Shown here piece by piece: positions 32,269 to 43,629 of a stretch of DNA of 64,000 nucleotides. Source of the stretch: Dugong dugon (Eukaryota > Chordata > Mammalia > Sirenia > Dugongidae); the NCBI GenBank assembly GCA_030035585.1, contig CM057460.1, forward strand, positions 129,688,714 through 129,752,713, in the 5' to 3' direction. The notes below the pieces were generated by a model, which saw only the letters and a program-made list of their open reading frames with translations, was not told the DNA's origin and made no database searches. Within the stretch, counting starts at the first letter, position 1. Each line of letters begins with the position of its first letter. The position numbers and the translations under genes were made by a program.

Positions 32269-33664
32269 GGTGTGACCTCAGATGGTAGATACAACAAATG
32301 GGCAAAAGATGGGAGAGAGATACAATGAAAGCATAAGGACATCTTCCAAATCTCAAAATATTGTCAACTGCAATTTAGGATTAAAATTTAGTTTTCATGT
32401 TAGCCACTTAAATATTTGTCCCAAAATCAAAAACTAAAGTATAGCCTTCCGTACTTAGCAATTTTAATGTCTTTTCTTTAAAATGATTACAAAATAAAGG
32501 GTCTATTTTGAAAACCAACATAATAAATATAACAGATGCAGGAGGACAGCCCCCAAGTGGTTGGTGCATGTATTAATGAGGGAAAATGCAACATATTTGA
32601 GACATACATTCCAGGACTTTCTTGAACCCCATCAATTTCTCTTCTTTGAGGATGCACTCTGGCAAAGAACAGTTGCCTCCAGGCACATATTACACAGTGA
32701 AATAGAAAGAGACAGTGCCTGCCAAAAGAATTTACAATTCTCAGGAAGAAGATAAACATCCCACACTCACACACTTGTTAGTATGCAAAGGCACACGACC
32801 TAACTGTTTAAAAGGTTTTAATATTCTGGGTGCTGATGCTCCATCAAGTGAAGCATCAATGAGCACATATGAGGGAGCTCAGTTATTCAAGAAAATTTTT
32901 TCATAACTTTCTACTAAAATCTATTGTTTACAAATTATCAGCAGGAAATGCACTGCATGTCAGGTACTTAAGTAAATACCCTAGTCCATCTTGACCCCTG
33001 GCATGAGAGTATTCCCAAGGACAAGCGGTCATCCTTGGAAAATGTGCTGATAGCTGGCTCGTCTTGCTTAAAAAATAGAATGCCCTTTCTCACTGTGAAT
33101 TGCCTCAAGCAAAGTTTGTGCATCTGGGGTCCAAACACTTGATGCATCAGAGTCCCCAGAGCATGTGCTTCTCTCACGCTTTGATCTCAGAGAGAATGTG
33201 GTGCAGAATTCTGATGCATTATTCGTGAATCTAGTATCTGATACCATAAAAGGTATATCAGGTAAATTAGTTTAGGAATGAATTACCAACAGCACAGAGT
33301 TGGTGGAGCCCATGGAGATGCCAAGGAATACAACTGGGTCAGTGCCAAACTCCAGGGGTCTCTATTTACATGGAACTCAATGTCAAAGTTGTCCCGTGGG
33401 GTGCCATTTGCACACACGCAATATGAATGATACATGGGGGATGGAAGAGTGGAAATTCCTATCCAAGCTCCACTTTTATCTGTTTTAGATTGAGTTTTTA
33501 GGGAAGATTTAATGAAAGTCTGAAAACACTGTCCTAACTTACTTAGAGAGAAGTCATATTGCCTTAAAAATCTGTAATTCCTTTGCTTACGATTTTCCTA
33601 CTTGTTCAGGAAAAGAGAGGGAAGGAGGAAAACATATACTGTGAATATATATGTGATAGACGTA
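32269..33664. other. Unassigned DNA
   Basis: No gene or repeat recognised. Overlapping open frames on both strands at 32487-32906 (up to 95 codons) lack any supporting feature. Confidence 0.4.
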
Positions 33665-33890
33665 GTGGTCTTAAGTGCTGAGAGCTTTAACGTGCCTAAT
33701 TGCAATCAATCATCATAACAACCCTATGCTTCGTTGTTAGTATCCCAACTTGCAGACTCTCAGTGAAAACTGAGGTTCAGGGAAGTGAAGTGTCTTTCCT
33801 GGGATGAGTAAGCCTATAACTGGAAGGGCATCAGGGTGAAGCCAGTGCTCTGACTCCAAGGCTTGTGCTCTTTCTGAGACAACATCTTTC
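33665..33890 (-). repeat. MIR
   Basis: TAAGTGCTGAGAGCTTTAACGTGCC, CATAACAACCCTATGC, AAACTGAGGTTCAGGGAAGTGAAGTGTC, GTGCTCTGACTCCAAGGCTTGTGCTCTTTC: a minus-strand MIR with landmarks in order. Confidence 0.75.
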
Positions 33891-34046
33891 TTCCAAGATG
33901 GTAGGAGTCATAGATGGCAGAAAGCTTAAAACGTTATTATTTAGGATAAATTATGCACTACTTTGTTCCAGATTATAGTATAGACAAACAGCAGTAGAAG
34001 CCAAAGATTTAAGAAAAATATGTGGGAGGAAAACAAATTTCTATCC

Positions 34047-34350
34047 ACATTGATGGTTCAGGGGTAGAATTCTCGCCTTCCATGTAGGAGACCCAGGTTC
34101 AACTCTCAGCCAAAATCATGCACAGCCACCACCCGTCCATTAGCAGAGGCTTGCATGTTGCTTTGATGCTGAACAGGTTTCAGCAGAGCTTCCAGACTAT
34201 GACAGATTAAGAAGAAAGGCCTGGTGATCTACTTCTGAAAATCAGTCAATGAAAACCCTATGGATCACAATGGTTGTTCCATTATGCATAGGGTTGCCAC
34301 GAGTCAGGGGTCGACTCCTCAGAGGCCAACTCCAAGGCAGTTAACAACAT
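34047..34350 (+). mobile_element. tRNA-Gly/RTE composite SINE, full length
   Basis: The best copy of this family here. The head ACATTGATGGTTCAGGGGTAGAATTCTCGCC, with loop CTTCCAT (anticodon position TCC) and GGTTCAACTCTC B box, is tRNA-Gly-like. The middle (GCATGTTGCTTTGATGCTGAACAGGTTTCAGC, GAAAACCCTATGGATC) matches the RTE 5' UTR at 42386-42540. The end (CATTATGCATAGGGTTGCCACGAGTC, GGCAGTTAACAACA) matches the RTE 3' UTR at 45600-45664. The SINE is therefore a tRNA head on an RTE deleted for its coding part. Confidence 0.88.
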
Positions 34351-36963
34351 AAATTATTTCTCTATAGAACTTAGGGAAACCACAATTTTTCTTAGCATGA
34401 AAACTCTCTTATTAGCATAAATCTCTCACAAAGTGGGAGAATCTCAGACAAAGTTTAGAAAACCTGCAGGAAGCCCAAAACAGTCCTTTCCCCACAGCAG
34501 CACTGCACTGGGACCATTCCTTCCCTCTGCTGCCTGGCCTTTCCGCCTCGCAGCAACCCTTCAATTCTATGACTCTGCTCCACTGTGGAAGGGCAGGCAA
34601 AAGCCTCCAAGGCTCAAGGGTCTTTGGGCTTGTTTTTGTTTTTCATTTTAAATGAGTGTTTCATAGCAGCATACTAGAGCTTCATACTCAGTAGAGTATG
34701 CAGTATTTCTGTAACATCACTCTGCTTCCTTATTTCGTGTTTGGAATCTGCTTTGTTCTATTTTTCTACTCCAACTTTATCCTGCAATCATGATCGTATC
34801 CGCAACTGCCAACAAAAATAAGGCAACGTACAACTACCACCTGGTCCACGTTGCGGAGGCATTTTCTGAATATAAAAATTCTTCAGTCTCTATGAGTTTT
34901 AAGGCCTTTATCCTACTTCTTGCCGCCATCTCTCTTCCTCCTTTCTCAATGCCACTCAGTGGGACCAAGCCCTTTACTCCTTGACAAGCAGGGAAGAACA
35001 ATAAATAACACCAGGTAAATAAGGTGCATCAAGAGGCAAAGAGAACAGAAGGGTGGTGTTTAGGGCTGTAAGAGTGCCCCTTTGTGCATAGCATCTCAAG
35101 CGTGCATTTGCATGTGTGTGTGTGTGCATGTGTATGTGTGCATGTGTGTGTGTGTGTTAGAGAAAGAGGGAGAGAGAAAGATTGAGAGAGAGAAAAAAAA
35201 ATCCAGCAGCATTTGAGCATTCAGGATACGGGTGCTGTCAACGTGAATAAATGCATCCAATACACACACACACACATAAAGCAGGAACCATTAAGGATAG
35301 TGGGAATTAGAATTTGTTGAACACCTATCTTGTGCCAAGCCTTAGGTGTACTCATCAAATAAGTCTAAACAACTCAGTAAACATTTATAAAACTAAGAAA
35401 CATTTTTCTTGTACCCCAAGAAGCTCAATATCCTGCATATCTAGTGTGTCTATTATCTGGCCCCTTTGCTTTTTCTCCTTCCCTCTAGCAGGCAAAGAGA
35501 AGGTTCAAAACTCATCCAAACGAGGTTTGAAATTGGGAGTGGATTTTGATTATCATTATCACTCCTTTCTCCCATTTTCATAAATAATTGAGTTGATGGT
35601 ACAGAGCCATTTTAAAAATAAATTGGCATTCTTAACTACACAGCTGGCATAGATTGTTACTTATTCTTGATTACTCTGACTTGCGAAACTGATCTATATG
35701 TATATATAAAAATCTCCACATATTACTGTGACATTCTTAAACAGTCACAAACTTGGGCTCTGAAAGCACATCTAGCAATAAGGGCTGTCTAAGGCTAAAA
35801 GGTTAATTTTTTTAGCAGCTGAAAAGTCTGCCCTCTCGGGTATATCTCAAAGCTAAGAACTTATTACATAAGGCACAATCTCATTGGGCATGCAGCGTAA
35901 ATAGCCTCGTTAAGAATGTAGTGTGAAGAACTGCTATTCAAATGGGGTCAAAGGGGGTGAACAAGGTAAGAGGAGGAGGCAGTAATGTGTAAGGCAGCTA
36001 TGGGTTGTAATTTATGGTGCTTTAATAATTTGGGCATGTCAAGTGTTAAAGAGAGCTCTTTGCTTAGCACCAGGCAGGGGCTAATGAAAGCACCCGATGA
36101 AGAGACCTGTCGAAGGATGCTGAAAACCTTCCTCAATGAACTAAGGGGTTGAGGGCAAAAGGGTATGCAGGGTCAGCCAGCATGATGACCAGAGCTGTCA
36201 GAAAGGCCAGGCTCAAGGCATCTAAGAAAGAGCTTAATTATCTAGCTGTTTTCATTAGAATTGGGCCTAAATAGCAGGAGTGTGCTGGACCACCAGTTAG
36301 GTTAGTTAGGAGGTTATTCAACTTAAGATCAGAAGTAGTGGTGAGGCAGAGGCTGTCTGGGGCAAAACATCAAAGATCCTCTTGGCCATCAGGAGGTTCC
36401 TTTCCCTCCTGTGGATTAGGCCATTCCCGTGACCTAATACTTCAGTAGGTCCCATTTTCTGGCATCACTGAAATTCTGGCCTCCTCCCTCAGAGAAGAAT
36501 GTCATAACCCATGACGCCCACTGAACTTAAATCTGTGCAATATTAAGATATTTTACTACACATTGGTTTTTACTGCCAAATGCTATTCTTATTACAATGA
36601 TCTTAAGAAAACAGCAGTATAACAAAATCATGTTTTCCTAATGCTGGCCATTATCAGAGTTCATGGAACAAACTTCAGTGGCGAGATCACTCAACAAAAC
36701 TTTTCATACAGGACATACTCATCCTGGCTCGTACTCCAGTTATGTTCCCAGAGAAACCCTTCACCATATTCTGAAATTATCCCCAGTCCTTGACAATAAA
36801 AGCCTGAATAACTAAGCATGCTAGCACTATTCAATGCCCCAAATCACTAAATCACTATATAGAATTTGGTATATGACAGAATTTAAGAGCATTTTAGCTA
36901 CTCAGCTATTAACAGGACTTATTTTTGCTGTAGTATTAAGTGGAGACACATGTCTAATTAGCT
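34351..36963. other. Quiet DNA with simple repeats
   Basis: No gene. A TG run at 35111-35157 is followed by a GA-rich run to 35200, and a short CA run lies at 35262-35276. Everything else is plain AT-rich sequence. A frame of 72 codons at 34433-34651 is matched by an equally long one on the other strand, which argues against coding. Confidence 0.5.
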
Positions 36964-37116
36964 AAATATACCTGAAATACATAAGCTGTACCTAAAATAC
37001 ACAAACTCTACTCTAAAGTACACAAACTCCATACCTGTAATATATAAACTCCCTTCTTGAAATACATAAACATCTTGTCTGAAACACATAAACTCCATAC
37101 CTGAAGTATAGAAACA
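36964..37116. repeat. Degenerate 23-bp minisatellite, about 7 units
   Basis: Units of 21-25 bp on the pattern ACATAAACTCCATACCTGAAAT. Starts follow at about 36964, 36988, 37012, 37032, 37053, 37074 and 37097. The best-kept units are CACAAACTCCATACCTGTAA and ACATAAACTCCATACCTGAA. Divergence between units shows the array is old. Confidence 0.75.
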
Positions 37117-39481
37117 ATCTTAGCCAAAAATAATTGTAGAACCCTATATTCTCACTTTCACTTCTTTGTCTGAAAGATATATTCACACTCACCACAAGAT
37201 TTTCTAAGATGTTTTGATCTCCTGCTTCTGGTCATAAGTTAAGTGGGCAGAAAAAATTGTCTATTTGATGTTAAATATAATTTTAGTAGCATTGAGATTT
37301 ATAATGTACAAGTACACAGAAAATATGTACTTGTGCAATAGTACTAAATAATTATAAAAATGTGTATTTTAGTAAGATTATTAGCATTAAAATGAATGTT
37401 TTCCTTTCAATTTTTCATACTTCAGAGTTAGCCAGTGTCACAGGTTTTGCTCTTGTGGTAACATTTTTTTGTTTTGAAATGTGCTCTGTTTTAAAATATG
37501 CATATATACACATGTGTTATAGATATATAGTATATATACACACATACATACATATGCTATGTACATGCGTATATGTGTATATATAAATATATGTAAAATC
37601 CTCTCCTTGCTATGAGTTTTTTTTTTTCTTTTTTAAAGCTTAAAATACATTTTGAGCTCAGTGTTGGTTTGAAAGGAAAGATCAGCTAAATCCATGTTGT
37701 TTCACTGAAGCTCTCTGGTGGAACAGGATACGGATGAGAATGAACTCCAACAACTTTACGCCTTCATTAAAATTCATCATTTTAATATTTGCTGAGGTTG
37801 AGAGAGGGGTCTGCCCTTTGCAACTTCCCTTCCAAATGGAGAATGAGCAAGCATGAAATGCAGTCTGAACCAGGACAGTAGCTCAGTATAATACATGCCA
37901 CTTGATGGATTAATAATTTATAAGATATTTTTCCATCTTTGCTTAGAATACAAATGAACGTATTCTTGTCTCATTTAAATTGATTTCTCACTTGGGGTTG
38001 AAGAGATGTTTAACACCTTAAATTCTATGGGCTTAGCTTTTCTGATTATATTACCCAGGAAATAAACTAAACTTGGCAAGAGAGTCACATTCCACATACC
38101 AACCACATATAAATAATCTCTCTTTACATACAAGTCCCAATAGTTTGCAAAGGCACAGCTCCACCGTCATGCACACACACACACCAGCACCATATCAACA
38201 TCATAATGTTTTTCAGTAGGACTTCCATTGCACATGAAATGTATGTGTGTGTGTGTGTATGTGTGTGTGGGTGTGTGTACTTTGCATAACAGCAATTTCA
38301 TGTTTCCAAATGCCATATTCCTGTTCTCTGCTAACCAGTGAGACAGCACCCTGATAGAATTGTGAGGTGTGTATGTGTCTGTGCACAGGCATGCACACAA
38401 ACATGCAGGCCTGCACACATGTAACAAAAGCCTGGAGCCTGTTCTTTGTGCCTTAAATTGATTCAGAGAAGAAGCATTTTGTTTTGGGCAGCCTGATAGG
38501 CTTGTTTAAATAAATCAATAGAGAAAATTCTTGTTCTTCCTTAAAGCAAAAGTCGAGGTTAATCTACAAATCTGTTTTACCTTTCGAAAATCTTATTTTA
38601 ATTTGGCTTGATGTCTGATGGTATTGATTAATAACACTCATTACAGTAGCGGGATGACCCTCCCCGCATGTCCTTCATTCCCAGTACTGGTGCAGCTACT
38701 ATTAAAGAATGCTCTAACATCACAACTTCTGTAATTAGGAATAATTTTGTATATAAGTGGATTCAAAGATGACTAAAATAATTGTAATACCTAAGTTATT
38801 TTGGGCTCAAAGTTTTTTGTTAAAAATAAACTACAGTTTTTTAACATAATAAAAGTAAAATGTTATTCATACTACCCCAAGAAAAAGGGTTTTTAAAAGA
38901 TATTAGTAAAAGAATACACGCAGACAGTGAAAGGAAAGATGTTTAAGACCAAACAAAAATGGAATTCCTATAATCATGTAGCAAGAATGAAACTTAAGCT
39001 CCAGACTCTCAGAGCTCCAAGAAAAAGGGCTTCAAGGTGAAATCCCAGTTGAGAAGATATTCATCTAGCCGTTGTAACCATCTGAGGTGATGAATGTAAC
39101 CTCAAGCGCCCATCAAAAGGCAACTATCAAAAGTCAACAGCTTCTTCTTAAAACTGTTCTTACGTACACACACATCCACACACAATGTCCCAAGTACATT
39201 TAATAGCTGTGCTTTCTGAATTATATACCATTTTCTCTAGTCCTTGGATCTAAAGAAACAAAAAAAGATACACAAGAAAAACATTCTAACTGTATGATGT
39301 TCAATATTACAGACAGGGCCTGAGAAAATTCCATCTAAAATAAACAAGAGTTTATACTCAACAATTTTACTTTTATAAAAGCTAGATTTCTAAAGCTATA
39401 ATTTTAGAGAGAACTATAGAGGTTCATTTGGAGCTTACTGTGATATAACATTTTAATTGGAAGAGGAGACTAACTCAAGAG
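37117..39481. other. Quiet DNA with simple repeats
   Basis: No gene. 37495-37590 is a TA/CA-type repeat with palindromic parts (CATATGC..GCGTATATG). CA and TG runs lie at 38171-38184 and 38243-38278. 38640-39480 is AT-rich with nothing named. Confidence 0.5.
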
Positions 39482-39665
39482 AATCAGCTGAAAAACTATT
39501 AGAATTAATAAGAAAGTTCAGTAAAAATGTCTGGTTACAAGGTACATTTTAAAAAATCAACACCTTTCTAAAACCAACATAAACCAGTTAGAACACTGTA
39601 TTGGAATAATAACTCACACTTACAATAGCCATAAAAACATGATAACTAAAAATAACATAAAGAAT
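39482..39665 (+). mobile_element. Old L1 ORF2 fragment
   Basis: AATCAGCTGAAAAACTATTAGAATTAATAAGAAAGTTCAG, then TTACAAGGTACATTTTAAAAAATCAACACC and ACTTACAATAGCCATAAAAA, follows old mammalian L1 ORF2 text (GCTATTAGAACTAATAAGTGAGTTCAGCAA..). Worn and not coding. Confidence 0.65.
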
Positions 39666-39666
39666 A

Positions 39667-41262
39667 AACATAGGAGACTTCCAGGCAACATGGCACTATA
39701 GTCAAAAGCACCACGCCATCCCTCCGCAGCAAAGATCAGAAAAACTAAGTCAAACCAAGTCACACGTCAATCTTGAAACCCTAAGCATTAAATAAAGAGA
39801 TAAAGAACTCAGGCAAGCACCAAATGGAATAAGAAACTGACCAAGAACAGATAGCGAGGAGCAATACATGCAGAGGTCCCCTATCAGCTACCACAGCACG
39901 GATCCGCCATCTTGGACTCCTATCAGAGATCAGCTAACAGGGGTACGAGAAAGCAGCTTCATGGAGCTTCCAGCAGGAGACAGAACAACTGGTAACCAAC
40001 AATGCAGGCTTTCCCACCCCCCACCCTTCTTCACCCCCACTTAGCCTCCTCTGCTTTCTGCAGCCACAGTCTCTCGGCCAGGAAGCACAAGCTTTACCTG
40101 AGTGTCACTTGGATTCCACCTGGCCGCACTGGCTGGCTCCCTGAGTGCCTTTTGTGAGCTGCTGGTGTTGCTTTTTTCCGCTTCTTTAGATTTCTTCCTC
40201 ACCTCTCACCACCTCCCCTCCTTTCCCACAAATACCTGGCTCTGTGTGCCATCTTTGCTTCTTTGTGAAAGGCTGTGAAACACCACTCAGCTATGAAACT
40301 ACTTCCCGGTACGTGCCTCCATGCTGGTGGGACCGCTGGGGCTTTTTTGATTGTTTGTTTGTTTGTTCTGATTTGTTCTGTTTTGATTTGTTTGTTTGTT
40401 TTCTTTTTCTTTTCGCAGCTTGGAAGCCCCTTCTAGCCGGGCAGTACCGCGTAGCTTGGAAGCTACTCCCTTACTCTGCGCAGATGCACAGGGACATCCC
40501 TGGAGGCATTTCCTTTTTCTTGCTTTTTTTTTTTTCTTTTTTTTTTTTTGGTTTTGGGTTTTTTTGTTTGTTTCTTTCTTTGTTTTCTTTGTTTTCTTCC
40601 CTCACTTATTCCCCTTTTGTCTTTCTTCATTTCCAGTTTCTCAATTTATTCTTTTTTTTTTTTACCCTTTTCCTTTTTTTTTTCTTTTTCATTTTTGTTT
40701 TTCCCTGTTTCTCAGTCTCTCACCTCTCCAGTCCAATAGCAAGCTCCCTTAGCACTCTTTTTTGTTTGTGTATATGTTTTTGGCTCCTGTTCCTCTCTCC
40801 TCTCTCTCATCTTTCCCATACCCATCTTAGCTCCACACATCACAATCTCCCCCCTCCTTCCTGCCTACCTGCACCGTGCACTGAACATCACACTCCCAAG
40901 CAGCACAGGCATGGCCTACTGGAACCTGCCCTGCACTGATTCCCAGTCCACACTGTCAGCCCTGGTAAGTGCCACAAACAACCCATACCAGCAACTCCCC
41001 CTCAGCTGGACCTGCCCTGTTGTACCACACCTGAGTGACTGACCCTGCCCATTGGAGAAGGAGGTGAAAAGTATCGTGCCCACAGATGAGCAAACAACAA
41101 AGAATACACAGCCCACCTGCTCAGACATAACCAAATAAAACAAAAAAGCAGGACGAAACAAATGAATCTACAATCAATAAACAAGGAAAATAACCAATGA
41201 ATGCCCCAAAGACAGCAGACAGTAACAAAACATTTACAAAAACAGGACAGGATGGTTCCAGT
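39667..41262 (+). mobile_element. Orphan L1 5' UTR (3'-truncated L1)
   Basis: About 1.6 kb that looks like an L1 5' UTR and nothing after it. It starts GGAGACTTCCAGGCAACATGGC, holds a YY1-like site at 39904-39915, a GC-rich middle with a near repeat of AGCTTGGAAGC (about 40428 and 40459), a long T/C-rich tract (40500-40760), and ends in AAAACATTTACAAAAACAGGACAGGATGG, the usual lead into ORF1 with a start codon at 41252. After about ten further bases the L1 match stops. L1 copies normally lose the 5' end and keep the 3' end; this has the reverse, so it was cut by deletion or rearrangement. Identity as L1 is my inference from layout. Confidence 0.65.
39904..39915 (+). promoter_or_regulatory. 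YY1-like site in the L1 5' UTR
   Basis: CCGCCATCTTGG contains the full YY1 core CCATCTT in its best-known context. Human L1 5' UTRs also carry a YY1 site near the start that sets the transcription start. Position about 240 bp into the element. Confidence 0.5.
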
Positions 41263-41460
41263 AGTATGTACCTTTATTATTTCACTTCAATAACATCTTG
41301 TATGGCAAATGGGATATGATTTACAGAGATCTGCTTATGAAGGGAAAAGGAAGAGAGACAGAGAGAAAGAAAGAAAATGACAGACTCTAATTTGGAATTA
41401 CAGTTTCTTTGTAGAAAGAAACTGTAATAAGTAAAAGCCTTACCTATACTTTTTTAATGT
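41263..41460. other. Unassigned DNA
   Basis: Contains a purine-rich GAAAGAGAGACAGAGAG stretch and a small hairpin (AGTTTCTTTGTAGAAAGAAACT at 41401-41422). Nothing else seen. Confidence 0.4.
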
Positions 41461-41566
41461 ACCAAGCATGTTTTAAATACTTTCAGGTATTAATGCGTTT
41501 AATCCTCATAATCACTCTATGAGAGTTTTTATCACGTCCATTTTACACTTCGAAAAGTGAGGCCTG

Positions 41567-42225
41567 TATACCAATGTTCACAGCACCACTATTCACAATA
41601 GCCAGGTATAAATAACCCAAGTGTCCATCAACAGATGAACAGACAAATAAAAATGTGGTATATACATATAATGAAATATTATTCCATCATAAAAAGGAAT
41701 GAAGTTTCAATACATGCTAGGTAGGATACGGACGAACTTCGAAAACATTATACTAAGTGAAGTCAGCCAGACACAAAAGGACAAATATTGTATGATCCTA
41801 TTTACATGAAATATCTATAATAAACAAATACATAGAACCAAAAGTAGATTAATCATAACTATGTTAAGAGCTATGGCTGCTAGCCAAAAGGCAGGCAGTT
41901 CAAATTCACCAGGAGCTCCTTGGAAACAATATGGGGCAGTTCTACTCTGTCCTATAAGGTCGTTACGAGTTGGAATCGACTCGATGGCAGTGGGTTTGGT
42001 TTTGTTTTTGTTTTATGGGCCAGAGGAGGGGGTAGTGGGGAGTTATTGCTTAAGGGGTACTGAGTTTCTGTTTGCGCTGATGAAGAAGTTTCAGAAATAA
42101 ATAGTGGTGACTGTTGCCCATCACCATGATTTTGTCTAATGCAACTGGATTGCACAATTGAAAATGGTTAAAATGGTAAATTTTATGTTGTGTATATTTT
42201 ACAATTAAAAAAGAAAAGGGATTAA
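41567..42225 (+). mobile_element. L1 (L1MA/L1MB-like) 3' end, split by an AfroSINE
   Basis: Plus-strand L1: ACCACTATTCACAATAGCCAGG, GTCCATCAACAGATGAAC, AATGAAATATTATTCCATCATAAAAAGGAATGAA, then the 3' UTR GTAGTGGGGAGTTATTGCTTAAGGGGTAC..GAGTTTC and AAAATGGTTAAAATGGTAAATTTTATGTTGTGTATATTTTAC, typical of L1MA/L1MB ends. An AfroSINE lies at 41863-42015. It was inserted into the MIR. Confidence 0.82.
41863..42015 (+). mobile_element. AfroSINE (subtype A), lacking the first 20 bases
   Basis: Begins at GTTAAGAGCTATGGCTGC, so most of the A box is missing; the rest is complete (CAGGAGCTCCTTGGAAAC, GAGTTGGAATCGACTCGATGG, TTTGGTTTTGTTTTTGTTTT tail). The good match to the family makes it one of the younger copies. 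Confidence 0.88.
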
Positions 42226-42517
42226 GAAAGTAAAGCCTGGAAAGATTAAGTGCCTCACTGTGGTTGTGCAGCAGGAAGTGCAAAAGCTCTACAGTTTACA
42301 CCTTATCATCTACTCTATATTATATTTTTATATACCAACTACTCTGTCAGTTTGTAGTACTGTGGTGGCTTGTGCATTGCTTTGATGCTAGAAGCTATGC
42401 CACCAGTATTTCAAATACCAGCAAGATCATCCATAGTAGACAGGTTTCAGCGGAGCATCCAGACTAAGACAGACTAGGAACAAGGACTTGGAAGTCTATT
42501 ACTGAAGGAACTGGCCA

Positions 42518-42781
42518 GTGAAAACCTTATGGATAGCAGCAAAACATTCATTGTCTGATATAGCACCAGAAGATGAGCCCCTCAGGTTGGAAGACACTCA
42601 AAATACCACTGGGGAAGAGCTACCTCCTCAAAGAAGAGTTGACCTTCATGACACGGATGGAGTCAAGCTTTCAGGACCTTCACTGGCTGATGTGGCACCA
42701 CTTAAAACGAGAAGAAACAGCTGCAAACATCCATTAATAACCAGAACGTGGAATGTACAAAGTATGAATCTAGGAAAATAG
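42518..42781 (+). pseudogene. RTE LINE N-terminal region
   Basis: An open stretch of 87 codons. It covers the poorly known N-terminal part (DIAPEDEPLRLEDTQ, GVKLSGPSLADVAPLKTRR) and the first endonuclease strand, TWNVQSMNLGK, equivalent to the ..NVRSM.. strand of APE-type nucleases. A stop follows at once. Confidence 0.8.
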
Positions 42782-42975
42782 GAAGTCATCAAAAATGAAA
42801 TAGAACACATAAAGATTGATATCCTAGGCATTAGGGAGCTAAAATGAACTCGTATTGGCCATTTTGAATCAGAAAATCGTAGTCTACTATGTGGGGAAGA
42901 CAAATTGAAGAGGAATGCCACTGCATTCATCATCAAAAAGAACATTTGAAGATTTATCCTGAGTACAATGTTGTC

Positions 42976-43081
42976 AAAAAAAAAAAAAAAAAAGCTGTCG
43001 CTGTGGAGTCGATTCTGACTCATAGTGACCCTACAGGACAGAGTAGAACTGCCCCATAGGGTTTCCAAGGAGCAGCTGGCA
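42976..43081 (-). mobile_element. AfroSINE 3' half inside the RTE LINE
   Basis: A-run at about 42977-42993, then GTGGAGTCGATTCTGACTCATAGTGACCC and GCCCCATAGGGTTTCCAAGGAGCAGC: the complement of the SINE 3' half. It sits in the endonuclease part of the RTE and is 5'-truncated. Target repeats TGTTGTC and CACTGTC are only roughly alike. Confidence 0.82.
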
Positions 43082-43236
43082 CTGTCAATGATAGAATAAT
43101 ACGCCTACAAGGAAGACCAGTCAATGCCACTATTACTCAAATTTACATACCAATCACTAAGGCCAAAGATGAAGAACTTGAAGATTTTTACCAGCTTCTG
43201 CAGTCTGAAATTAATCAAACATGCAATCAGGATGCA

Positions 43237-43629
43237 TTGATAATTACTGGTGATTGGAATGTGAAAGTTGGAAACAAAGAAGAAGGATCCATAGTTGGAA
43301 AATATGGACTTGGTGACAGAAATGATGCTGGATATTGCATGATAGAATTTTCCAAGACCAATGACTTCTTCATTGCAAATACCTTTTTTGAACAAAATAA
43401 ACAGCGACTATGTATGTGGACCTCACCAGATGTAATACACAGGAATCAAATCGACTACATCTATGGAAAGAGACAATGGAAAAGTTCAGTATCAGTCAGA
43501 ACAAGGCTAGGGGCTGACTGTGGAACAGACCATCAATTGCTCATATGCAAGTTCAAGTTGAAACTGAAGAAAATTAGAACAAGTCCACGAGAACCAAAAT
43601 ACAACCTTGAGTATATTCCACCTGTTTAG
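43237..43629 (+). pseudogene. RTE LINE endonuclease domain
   Basis: 131 codons open. Motifs in order: MIITGDWNVKVGNKEEG (active-site DxN loop), NDFFIANTFF, RNQIDYIYGKR and GADCGTDHQLLICKF. The last holds the Asp-His pair of the catalytic site. Key catalytic residues remain although the whole gene is dead. Confidence 0.88.

Larger units (their letters stand above)
41461..42322 (-). repeat. MIR, split by an L1
   Basis: Minus-strand MIR in two parts, 41461-41566 (ATTAATGCGTTTAATCCTCATAATCACTCTATGAG) and 42226-42322 (GGAAAGATTAAGTGCCTCACTGTGGTTGTGCAGC). The join carries a 14-bp duplication, AAAAGTGAGGCCTG and GAAAGTAAAGCCTG, eleven of fourteen matching. Confidence 0.75.

Noticed and set aside
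36964-37116. Possible CRISPR-like array of short repeats
   Set aside because: Units abut without spacers, vary in length and lie in mammalian DNA; it is a degenerate minisatellite.
38167-38427. Minus-strand 86-codon frame rich in Cys and His/Thr
   Set aside because: Made by CA/TG repeats; the Thr-His runs are simple-repeat translation.
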